40,635 bases of DNA from an uncultured Bacteroidales bacterium (GTDB taxonomy: Bacteria; Bacteroidota; Bacteroidia; Bacteroidales; Muribaculaceae), in NCBI GenBank assembly GCA_902782465.1, contig CACZNH010000021.1, positions 1 through 40,635 on the forward strand, given 5' to 3'. The position numbers and the translations under genes were made by a program. The notes under the pieces are model-generated. The model made no database searches, was not told the origin of the DNA, and worked only from the letters and a program-made list of their open reading frames with translations. Numbering within the stretch: the stretch's first letter is position 1; each line of letters opens with the position of its first letter. Shown here piece by piece: positions 9,251 to 15,884 of this stretch.

Positions 9251-10936
9251 ATGAAGACTATCAAACTGCTTTCGGCCGCGTTGCTGGCTCTCGCCGCATG
9301 GAGCACCGCCGATGCCTGTACTAACCTGCTGGTGGGCAAGAACGCCAGCGTCGATGGCTCGACCATCATCACCTATGCTGCCGACAGCCACACCCTGTTC
9401 GGTGACCTGCAGTACATTCCCGCTGCCGACCATGCTCCTGGCGCCATGCGTCAGATTATTGACTGGGATAGCGGCAAGCCTCTGGGCGCCATCCCCGAGG
9501 TAGCGCACACCTATGCCGTTGTGGGCAACATGAACGAGCACCAGGTGACCATCGCCGAGAGCACCTGGGGCGGACGTGAGGAACTGTGGGATACCACGGG
9601 TAATTCCATTATCGACTACGGTAGCCTGATGTACATCGCCCTGCAGCGTTCCAAGACCGCCCGCGAGGCCATCAAGTGGATGACCGAGCTGGTGGCCAAG
9701 TACGGTTATGCCAGCGAGGGTGAGTCCTTCTCGATTGGTGACCCCAACGAGATTTGGATTATGGACATGATTGGCAAGGGTCCTGGTGAAATCGGTGCCG
9801 TTTGGGTAGCCATCCGCATCCCCGACGACTGCATCGCCGGCCATGCCAACAATCCCCGTATCTGGAAGTTTGACATGAAGGACAAGAAGAATGTCATGTA
9901 CAGCAAGGACGTTATCTCCTTCGCCAAGAAGAAAGGCCTCTTCAACGGCAAGGATTCGGAATTCGCCTTTGCTCCTGTGTACCAGAAGTTTGACGCTGGT
10001 GCCCTGCGCGGCTGCGATGCCCGCGTGTGGAGCTACTTCAACCGTTTCCACAAGGGCATGGACGCTTACCTGCCCTTTATCTACGGTAAGACCCGCGCCG
10101 ATGCCGACGTGATGCCCCTCTATGTGAAGCCCGACCGCAAGGTCAGCGTGCGCGACATGCAGGAGATGATGCGTGACCACTTCGAGGGAACCCCCTTTGA
10201 CATGACCAAGGATCCCGGTGCCACGACCGCCTATGGCGTGCCTTACCGCTGGCGTCCTATGGACTTTGAGGTTGACGGCGTGCACTACAGCCAGGAGCGT
10301 GCCATCGCCACACAGCAGACCGGTTGGGTCTTCGCTGCCCAGATGCGTTCATGGCTCCCCGACGAGGTGGGCGGCTGCTTCTGGTTTGGTGTCGATGATG
10401 CCAACACTGCAGTGTTTGTGCCCATGTACTGCTGCATTACCCAGGTGCCCGAGAGCTATCGTCAGGGCAAGGCCGACATGTACACCCTGGACTGGGATTG
10501 CGCCTTCTGGGTGAACAACTGGGTGGCCAACCAGGCCTATCACCGCTATTCACAGATGATTGGCGACATCCGCAAGGTGCAGGGTGCCATCGAGGACAAC
10601 TTTGCCAAGCAGCAGTCGGTCATCGAGGCACAGGCTACCTCGCTGCTCGCCACTGACCGTGCCGCTGCCGTGCGCCTGCTGACCAACTACTCGGTCAACG
10701 CCGGACAGGATGCTACCGCACGCTACAAGAAGCTGGGTGAGTACCTGTTCGTGAAGTACCTCGACGGTAACGTCAAGAAGGAGAAGGACGGCAAGTTCCT
10801 GCGCAACGAGTATGGTACGCCGGCATCGCCCAACTGGCCCGGTTACACCAAGGAGTACTACGAGATGCAAGTCAAGGGCAGTGACGTCCTCAAGGTCGAA
10901 GAACCGGTTTGGTTAGACCCCAAGGACAGGAACTAA
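9251..10936 (+). CDS. Secreted C69-family dipeptidase (Ntn hydrolase)
   Basis: Predicted to cleave dipeptides in the periplasm or outside the cell. The 561-residue protein has a signal peptide ending ADA, so that Cys23 in the sequence CTNLLVGKNASVDGS becomes the first mature residue. A free N-terminal cysteine nucleophile is the hallmark of C69/PepD enzymes. Further family marks are ADSH, WGGREEL, GSLMYIALQRSKTAREAI and GESFSIGDPNEIWIM. The reading frame stays open upstream to 9083, but that stretch overlaps the previous gene and lacks a signal peptide, so the ATG at 9251 is chosen. The TAA stop lies in a heptamer-word array, then a terminator. Confidence 0.93.
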   Translation: MKTIKLLSAALLALAAWSTADACTNLLVGKNASVDGSTIITYAADSHTLFGDLQYIPAADHAPGAMRQIIDWDSGKPLGAIPEVAHTYAVVGNMNEHQVTIAESTWGGREELWDTTGNSIIDYGSLMYIALQRSKTAREAIKWMTELVAKYGYASEGESFSIGDPNEIWIMDMIGKGPGEIGAVWVAIRIPDDCIAGHANNPRIWKFDMKDKKNVMYSKDVISFAKKKGLFNGKDSEFAFAPVYQKFDAGALRGCDARVWSYFNRFHKGMDAYLPFIYGKTRADADVMPLYVKPDRKVSVRDMQEMMRDHFEGTPFDMTKDPGATTAYGVPYRWRPMDFEVDGVHYSQERAIATQQTGWVFAAQMRSWLPDEVGGCFWFGVDDANTAVFVPMYCCITQVPESYRQGKADMYTLDWDCAFWVNNWVANQAYHRYSQMIGDIRKVQGAIEDNFAKQQSVIEAQATSLLATDRAAAVRLLTNYSVNAGQDATARYKKLGEYLFVKYLDGNVKKEKDGKFLRNEYGTPASPNWPGYTKEYYEMQVKGSDVLKVEEPVWLDPKDRN

Positions 10937-10966
10937 GGACTAAAAACTAAGGACTAAAAACTAAAA
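10931..10966. repeat. Heptamer-word array (aaggact/aaaaact) over the dipeptidase stop
   Basis: Alternating AAGGACT and AAAAACT words begin within the last codon and stop (AAC TAA) of the C69 gene and end at the terminator stem. The same spelling recurs at 29024-29058 and 38522-38546. Confidence 0.8.
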
Positions 10967-10967
10967 A

Positions 10968-11000
10968 GCCGCATCGATATCACATCGGTGCGGCATTTTA
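10968..11000 (+). terminator. Rho-independent terminator of the dipeptidase transcript
   Basis: GCCGCATCGAT and ATCGGTGCGGC pair almost perfectly around a 4-nt loop and are followed by ATTTTAT. The A-run before the stem may allow leftward use as well. Confidence 0.85.
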
Positions 11001-11169
11001 TCTGTTTACTTAATGTGTTGTCAACTAATAACTAATTCACTTTTTCACGTTGCAAAATTACAGCAGCTTTGAAGGGCGTACAATCGCTAAAATCAGCCAT
11101 TTTTTACCCAATTCATCATCATTATGGGGGATTTTCAGGGATTTAGTGCCATTTTTGTGAGATTATCCT

Positions 11170-11177
11170 TACCTTTG
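11170..11177 (+). promoter_or_regulatory. -7 element upstream of the TraB/GumN gene
   Basis: TACCTTTG fits TAnnTTTG and lies 21 nt before the ATG. No -33 element was found at the normal distance. Apart from this, the terminator and the array, the 262-nt gap shows nothing. Confidence 0.6.
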
Positions 11178-11198
11178 TGAAGGTAAAACAATAAAAAT

Positions 11199-12095
11199 AT
11201 GACAACTATGATGAAGCGTTTATCTATGGTGATGGCAGTGCTGATGATTGCCATCGCAGCCAATGCACAACTCTTGTGGAAAGTGAGCGGTAACGGTCTG
11301 TCAAGGCCCAGTTATATCATGGGTACACACCATTTTGCACCATCCTCGATGCTGGATGAAATACCAGGTATGAATGAGGCCTTTGAGGGCTGTGATGTCG
11401 TGGTGGGCGAGATGGACATGGAAGCCTCGATGAGTTTTGACGGACAGATGGCGATGGCTCAGGCGATGATAGCACCGTCTGACAGCACACTCGACAAATT
11501 GTATTCACCCGAAGACTACAAGATTATCGAGGATGCTTTCAACAAGTATTGCGGTGACTTGGGCATACCTTTCAGCATGATGAACAGGCTCAAACCAGCA
11601 GCCATCTCGATGCAGATGGAAGCCCTGCTGGCAACTAAGAGTTTTCCTGATTTCGACCCCACTGATGGCATTGACATCGCTGTGCAGAAGCGTGGCAAGG
11701 AGATTGGACGGCCCGCGATGGGATTTGAGACCGTCGAGGAACAGGTAGGTTTTATCTTCGATACTCCTATTAGCCGTCAGGCCGAGGACCTGCTTGAGAC
11801 CTGCAAGAAAGATGACTTGCTGGAGGAAGAGTCAGTGACGCTTGTCGAGGCTTATATGAGCCAGGACCTGAGCAGAATAGAAGCTGTGTTCAATGACCCC
11901 GAATTGAACTCGATGGATGAGGAGGCTATGGAAATCCTCATCAATAAGCGCAATCGCAACTGGATTGAGAAACTTGTCAAGATGATGCCCGAGCGCGCTT
12001 GCCTCGTCTGCGTCGGCGCGGGCCACCTCTTCGGTGAGAAGGGTCTGCTGCAACTGCTGCGCGACCTTGACTACACTGTTGAGCCAATGAAATAA
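11199..12095 (+). CDS. TraB/GumN family protein (possible metalloprotease fold)
   Basis: The 298-residue protein has a signal peptide (cleavage after ANA, before QLLWKVSG) and is complete for the family. The N-terminal motif YIMGTHHFAP and the paired acidic motif VVVGEMDME correspond to the GTxH and E-x-D signatures. The C-terminus CVGAGHLFGEKGLLQLLRDL matches the family's conserved GxxHL..G..G..LL block. Family members are proposed metal-dependent hydrolases related to the TIKI fold, but bacterial substrates are unknown. A second ATG at 11211 (MKRLS) is an equally good start. Base composition is somewhat lower in GC than the neighbours. Confidence 0.88.
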   Translation: MTTMMKRLSMVMAVLMIAIAANAQLLWKVSGNGLSRPSYIMGTHHFAPSSMLDEIPGMNEAFEGCDVVVGEMDMEASMSFDGQMAMAQAMIAPSDSTLDKLYSPEDYKIIEDAFNKYCGDLGIPFSMMNRLKPAAISMQMEALLATKSFPDFDPTDGIDIAVQKRGKEIGRPAMGFETVEEQVGFIFDTPISRQAEDLLETCKKDDLLEEESVTLVEAYMSQDLSRIEAVFNDPELNSMDEEAMEILINKRNRNWIEKLVKMMPERACLVCVGAGHLFGEKGLLQLLRDLDYTVEPMK

Positions 12096-12173
12096 TTTTT
12101 GTTTTTTTCTTGCCATTGTGTTCGGCTTGCACTATCGTTGCCTGGCGGCGAAGATGGGCTGCGTCTCGAAATA

Positions 12174-12223
12174 AAAAAAGAATAAATTCTTTTTGTTCTT
12201 TGCTCGACTTGCACTATCTTTGT
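12174..12223 (+). promoter_or_regulatory. Promoter of gldE: 50-bp block identical to the one before rpoN
   Basis: TTTG at 12192-12195, 19 nt, then TATCTTTG at 12215-12222 form a good promoter. The whole stretch 12174-12223 is identical to 32500-32549. A partial third copy (CTTGCACTATCGTTG) lies just upstream at about 12127-12141, with one change in the -7 box. Confidence 0.85.
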
Positions 12224-12251
12224 CGCATTATTCAACAAAACAAGATAAATT

Positions 12252-13589
12252 TTGGACCCTGACCCGTTATCGTGCCTGTTATCGGTACTCAATACAGCGA
12301 GCGTTCATCCGCTTGTCACATTCAACACACCCACCACTGGGAGCATCATAGCCATTATCGTCGCCGTTTTAGGGCTTTTCCTGTCGGCATTCAACTCAGG
12401 CAGCGAGATTGCCTTTTTCTCGTTGCGCAACGATGATATTGACGAAATTGAGGATCCTCACCGTCGTGAACGCGTGAGGGAACTGCTGGGCAAGCCCGAG
12501 AAACTGCTCGCAACCATTCTGGTGGGCAATAATCTGGTTAACATTATGATTGCCATCGTGTTGAACTATGCGATGAACCAGATTTTTGACTTCAAGAGCA
12601 CGGTACTCGACTTCGTTGTCCAGACGATTATCCTTACTTTCCTGATTTTGCTGTTTGGTGAAGTGATTCCCAAACTGTATGCCACCAATTTCAACGTCAA
12701 GTTCGCAGCAATGGCGTCGGCTCCGCTCAAGGCCGCCGTCAAGCTGTTCTCGCCATTCACGGCATTGCTGGTGCGCAGCACGAGCATCGTCAACAAGGTT
12801 GTACCCTCCCAAACCGAGGAACTCTCGGTAGATGACCTCACTCGAGCACTGGAGGTGAGCGAGGTGAAGAACCCCGACGAGAAGGAACTCTTGGAGGGCA
12901 TCTTGTCGTTTGGTGACAAGACGGTAAGCGACATCATGCGTCCTCGTGTCGATGTTGTGGATATCGACCAGGCTGATGACTTTGACGAGGTCGTGCGCAA
13001 GGTTATCGAGACAGGCTATTCCCGCATGCCGGTCTATGAGGAGACACCCGACAATATCAAGGGCATCCTCTATGCCAAGGACCTCTTGCCCTACATCGGC
13101 AACCGCGACAACACCTTCAAGTGGCAGACGCTCATGCGTCCCGCCTATTTCGTTCCTGAGGCACGCATGCTCAACGATTTGCTCGAGGACTTCCGCATGA
13201 AGAAGATGCACATGGCGATTATCGTGGACGAGTTCGGCTGCACACAGGGCATAGCCACGCTCGAGGACGTCCTGGAAGAGATTGTGGGCGACATCAACGA
13301 CGAGTACGATACCGAGGAAAAATTCTATAACCGCATCAACAAGAATACCTGGATGTTCGACGGCAAGACACTGCTGAGTGATTTTGCACGTGTGCTGGAC
13401 ATCGATGAGGAGGAACTGGGCGAACATGCCGAGGAGGCCGAGACCATCGCCGGTTTCCTGCTCGACCTCAAGGGTGATTTCCTCAAGGAAAAAGAGGTGG
13501 TCAAGTATGGCCGCTTCACTTTTACCGTCATCAAGGTCATCAAGTACCGCATAGCCAAGGTCAAGGTAACCGTCGAGGGAGAGGAGTGA
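12252..13589 (+). CDS. gldE: GldE-type CNNM/CorC-domain membrane protein
   Basis: The 445-residue protein combines an N-terminal CNNM domain with membrane segments (about 30-55, 90-115, 120-145), a pair of CBS domains (about 200-335, with IMRPRVDV and VDEFGCTQGIATLEDVLEEIVGDI) and a C-terminal CorC/HlyC domain (about 350-440). Relatives are ion transporters or efflux factors. In gliding Flavobacteria GldE is linked to the GldD lipoprotein, but in gut Bacteroidales it has no known gliding role. The start is a TTG; the next residues MDPDPLS resemble the N-terminus I recall for GldE, which supports this start over later codons. The transcript leader is about 22 nt. Confidence 0.9.
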   Translation: MDPDPLSCLLSVLNTASVHPLVTFNTPTTGSIIAIIVAVLGLFLSAFNSGSEIAFFSLRNDDIDEIEDPHRRERVRELLGKPEKLLATILVGNNLVNIMIAIVLNYAMNQIFDFKSTVLDFVVQTIILTFLILLFGEVIPKLYATNFNVKFAAMASAPLKAAVKLFSPFTALLVRSTSIVNKVVPSQTEELSVDDLTRALEVSEVKNPDEKELLEGILSFGDKTVSDIMRPRVDVVDIDQADDFDEVVRKVIETGYSRMPVYEETPDNIKGILYAKDLLPYIGNRDNTFKWQTLMRPAYFVPEARMLNDLLEDFRMKKMHMAIIVDEFGCTQGIATLEDVLEEIVGDINDEYDTEEKFYNRINKNTWMFDGKTLLSDFARVLDIDEEELGEHAEEAETIAGFLLDLKGDFLKEKEVVKYGRFTFTVIKVIKYRIAKVKVTVEGEE

Positions 13590-13592
13590 AAC

Positions 13593-13652
13593 GTTAGGCA
13601 TTAGGCGTTAGGCGGATGCCACCTAAAACCTAAAGCCTAAAACCTAAAACCT
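13593..13652. repeat. Heptamer-word hairpin with GCGGATGCC core (after gldE)
   Basis: GTTAGGC/ATTAGGC words on the left face CCTAAAA/CCTAAAG words on the right. The centre GCGGATGCC (13612-13620) is the exact reverse complement of the GGCATCCGC core at 2101-2187 and 34795-34874, although the words in the arms are spelled differently. Confidence 0.8.
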
Positions 13653-13656
13653 GACT

Positions 13657-13672
13657 TGGCACATGATTTGCA
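13657..13672 (+). promoter_or_regulatory. Sigma-54 (-24/-12) promoter candidate of the DUF1232 gene
   Basis: TGGCAC (13657-13662), five bases, then TTGCA (13668-13672) is a full match to TGGCAC-N5-TTGCW, preceded by the favoured T. The expected start of transcription is near 13684, leaving a leader of about 27 nt to the ATG at 13711. The sigma-54 gene itself lies in this window at 32582-34030. Confidence 0.72.
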
Positions 13673-13710
13673 GCATGAGTGGCAGTATGACCAATTCATG
13701 TGATTCTAGG

Positions 13711-14151
13711 ATGAACATCAACAACATCAATCTCGATGATTACGCCCAGTACTTCAACGACAGCAAGTTGTGGAAGAAACTGAAGAAGGTGGCCCGTAAG
13801 GCTGGCCGCAAGGCCGTCTATTATGTGCTGGTGCTCTACTATGTGGCAAGTGACCCTGCTGTTCCCCGTAGCCTGAAACTCAAGGTGTTGGGAGCACTGG
13901 GTTACTTCATCTTGCCCCTGGACTTCATCCCGGACTTCATTCTGGGGCTGGGCTTCACCGATGACCTTGCTGCCCTGGCATGGGCACTGTTCACGATGAG
14001 GAAGTACATCACTCCCGAGATTGAACGCAAGGCCCGCGAACGCCTGCGCGAGTGGTTCGGTCCCGAGGAAGGCGAGGAGATGGATCTCACCATCCCAGAT
14101 TACGACCCCAACGCCCCGCACATCATCGACGTCGAGGCCGAGGAATACTAA
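13711..14151 (+). CDS. YkvA-like DUF1232 membrane protein
   Basis: The 146-residue protein carries the DUF1232 core YYVASDPAVPRSLKLKVLGA and YFILPLDFIPDFILGLGFTDD (split here; residues about 45-90), the hallmark of YkvA proteins, which have one or two short membrane-associated helices. A basic N-terminal helix and an acidic tail (PEEGEEMDL) flank it. The function of the family is unknown. The frame is open back to an ATG at 13663, but that codon lies inside the sigma-54 promoter, so the ATG at 13711 is preferred. A sigma-54 promoter suggests response to a specific signal through an enhancer-binding activator; none is encoded nearby. Confidence 0.85.
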   Translation: MNINNINLDDYAQYFNDSKLWKKLKKVARKAGRKAVYYVLVLYYVASDPAVPRSLKLKVLGALGYFILPLDFIPDFILGLGFTDDLAALAWALFTMRKYITPEIERKARERLREWFGPEEGEEMDLTIPDYDPNAPHIIDVEAEEY

Positions 14152-14214
14152 ACGTCGCCAGACGATCGAGGTAATGCAAGGCTCGGCCTTGTATGCTTGT
14201 GTGTTGGTGATATC

Positions 14215-14260
14215 GACAATAAAATGAGGGTGAGCGACCGTGATGGTGCTCACCCTCATT
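14215..14260 (-). terminator. Terminator of the rplU-rpmA transcript
   Basis: A perfect 13-bp stem (14223-14235 with 14248-14260, AATGAGGGTGAGC and its complement) is followed, reading leftward, by TTTTATTG. It lies 25 nt beyond the rpmA stop. It faces the convergent DUF1232 gene and may stop that transcript too. Confidence 0.85.
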
Positions 14261-14284
14261 CCCTTAGGGTTGGGATTTGTTTCC

Positions 14285-14554
14285 TTAGTTCTGTTCCTCC
14301 TTGGGAATCTCGTTAACGTTGATGTAGATGTGACCAGCGCGGTGCTGGAACTCTACGATACCGTCAACCAGAGCATACAGAGTGTGGTCCTTGCCCATGC
14401 CAACGTTCTGACCGGGACGATGCTGGGTACCGCGCTGACGGCGGATGATGTTACCGGCCTTGGCAAACTGACCACCAAAAATCTTCACGCCGAGACGTTT
14501 GCTTTCGCTCTCGCGGCCGTTCTTAGAACTGCCGACACCTTTTTTATGTGCCAT
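14285..14554 (-). CDS. rpmA: 50S ribosomal protein L27
   Basis: Ribosomal protein near the peptidyl-transferase centre. The 89-residue sequence is typical: [20 protein letters not shown], then [30 protein letters not shown] and [11 protein letters not shown]. There is no Firmicutes-style N-terminal extension. The tail after residue 75 ([19 protein letters not shown]) differs from the common ending, which is variable in the family. It is the second gene of the rplU-rpmA operon, 30 nt after rplU. Confidence 0.97.
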   Translation of the reverse strand: MAHKKGVGSSKNGRESESKRLGVKIFGGQFAKAGNIIRRQRGTQHRPGQNVGMGKDHTLYALVDGIVEFQHRAGHIYINVNEIPKEEQN

Positions 14555-14584
14555 AATCTAGAGTTTGGATTTTTAAATGGTTAA

Positions 14585-14905
14585 TTAAGCAATGACTTCT
14601 TTAATCTCAAGCTGAGTGAACTGCTGGCGATGGCCGTTCAGACGGCGATAGCCTTTGCGACGTTTCTTCTTGAAAACAATAACGTGTTCACCTTTTACGA
14701 GGGGAGCCTTTACCTCGCAAACAACCTTTGCACCTTCGACGGTAGGTGCGCCAACCTTAACGGCACCGTCGGCATCTACGAGCAGGACGCGGTCGAACTC
14801 TACAGAGTCACCTTCCTTGCGCTCGTCGCCGAGATAGTGGACATACAACTTCTTGCCCTGCTCGGCACGGAACTGTTGTCCCTGAATTTCTACAATTGCG
14901 TACAT
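14585..14905 (-). CDS. rplU: 50S ribosomal protein L21
   Basis: Binds 23S rRNA in the large subunit. The 106-residue protein starts [20 protein letters not shown] and contains DRVLLV and the C-terminal [19 protein letters not shown] signature. The frame is open 17 codons further upstream, but the conserved N-terminus fixes the start at 14905. It heads the rplU-rpmA operon and has a leader of about 87 nt. Confidence 0.97.
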   Translation of the reverse strand: MYAIVEIQGQQFRAEQGKKLYVHYLGDERKEGDSVEFDRVLLVDADGAVKVGAPTVEGAKVVCEVKAPLVKGEHVIVFKKKRRKGYRRLNGHRQQFTQLEIKEVIA

Positions 14906-15028
14906 TTGTTTAATCTTGTAGTTTAAATAACTGTCCCTGAGGCGGCTGGACATCATTTTCCAGCACTTCGCTAAGCCCCGTGGGCACTAATGCGGGTGCA
15001 AAGGTAATACAATTTCCTGAACCGACAA
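14906..15028 (-). promoter_or_regulatory. Promoter and structured leader of rplU-rpmA
   Basis: Reading leftward, TTG at 15028-15026, 19 nt, then TACCTTTG at 15006-14999. The leader to the rplU ATG can form a small hairpin (CTGGA and TCCAG around 14945-14965) and a GC-rich one near 14975-14985. Ribosomal protein leaders often carry autoregulatory structures; that role is only suggested here. Confidence 0.65.
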
Positions 15029-15068
15029 GTATCTTGACCAAATTTTTCATTGGTCCGCTCAAATACAA

Positions 15069-15110
15069 CCAACTAGAAACTAGGGACTAGCAACTAGGGA
15101 CTAAAAACTA
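15069..15110. repeat. Heptamer-word array over the truA stop
   Basis: Words AACTAGA, AACTAGG, GACTAGC, AACTAGG, GACTAAA and AACTA run without a break. Read leftward, the last truA codons and its TAG stop (15103-15101) are part of the array. Confidence 0.85.
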
Positions 15111-15841
15111 TAAGGATAAATGATATCCCACAGGAAGAGGGCGTTGCCGGGCATGGAGGTACCGGCGGCGCAGCGGTCTTTGCGCTCGATGACCTGACAG
15201 AACTCTTCCACGCTCATCTTGTGGCGACCCACCTCGACGAGGGTGCCCACGATGGCGCGCACCATGTTGCGCAGGAATCGGTCGGCAGTGATGGTGAACA
15301 CCCATTGCTCATCCTCCTGTGTCCACTGTGCATGGGTGATGCGGCAGTTGTTGGTCTTGACATCGGTGTGGAGCTTGGAGAATGAGGTGAAGTCGGTATA
15401 GTCCATCAGACGGGCGGCGGCCTCGTTCATCAGGTCGAAGTCGAGGTCAGGCGGGCATTTCCAGCTCAAGGGGTAACGGAATGGGTCCTTACGGGTGACG
15501 GCGAAGTACTTGTAGGTGCGGCTTGTAGCATCAAAGCGGGCATGGGCGTCGTCATGGACGGGTGCGATGCTATAAATGGCAATGTCCTGCGGCAGCAGGG
15601 CGTTGAGGCTGTGAATCAGGCGTTGTACATCGGCAACGGGTTGCTCGGTGTCGAAGTGGGCGACCATGAGGCGGGCATTGACACCGGCATCGGTACGTCC
15701 TGCGCCGGTGACGGGCGTGGGGGTGCGCAGCAGCGTGGCTAAGGCCTCCTCGAGTGTCTGTTGCACCGACGAGTCCTGGGGCTGCACCTGCCATCCATGG
15801 TAGGCAGCCCCCTTGTAACCCAATCTAATGAAATACCGCAT
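15101..15841 (-). CDS. truA: tRNA pseudouridine(38-40) synthase TruA
   Basis: Converts uridines 38-40 in the anticodon stem of tRNAs to pseudouridine. The 246-residue protein has the usual length and the catalytic Asp51 in [11 protein letters not shown]. Other family marks are [11 protein letters not shown] at the start, the SRTYKYF strand (family R-x-Y-x-Y) and [17 protein letters not shown] near the C-terminus. It lies 39 nt after speA on the same strand, so it is probably the second gene of a speA-truA transcript. Its last residues SF and stop are supplied by a heptamer-word array. Confidence 0.96.
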   Translation of the reverse strand: MRYFIRLGYKGAAYHGWQVQPQDSSVQQTLEEALATLLRTPTPVTGAGRTDAGVNARLMVAHFDTEQPVADVQRLIHSLNALLPQDIAIYSIAPVHDDAHARFDATSRTYKYFAVTRKDPFRYPLSWKCPPDLDFDLMNEAAARLMDYTDFTSFSKLHTDVKTNNCRITHAQWTQEDEQWVFTITADRFLRNMVRAIVGTLVEVGRHKMSVEEFCQVIERKDRCAAGTSMPGNALFLWDIIYPYSF

Positions 15842-15852
15842 GATAGTTTTGT

Positions 15853-15884
15853 GCTATAGCATCTATAGCGTCTATAGCATCTAT
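15853..15884. repeat. CTATAGCATC repeat between speA and truA
   Basis: Three copies of CTATAGC(A/G)TC almost fill the 39-nt gap and include the speA TAG stop (15883-15881). The same word occurs twice inside the hairpin after yidC at about 4802-4832. Confidence 0.8.

Noticed and set aside
11053-11060. Leftward TAATTTTG promoter-like box downstream of the dipeptidase
   Set aside because: No gene lies leftward of it, and there is no -33 element; probably chance in an AT-rich gap.
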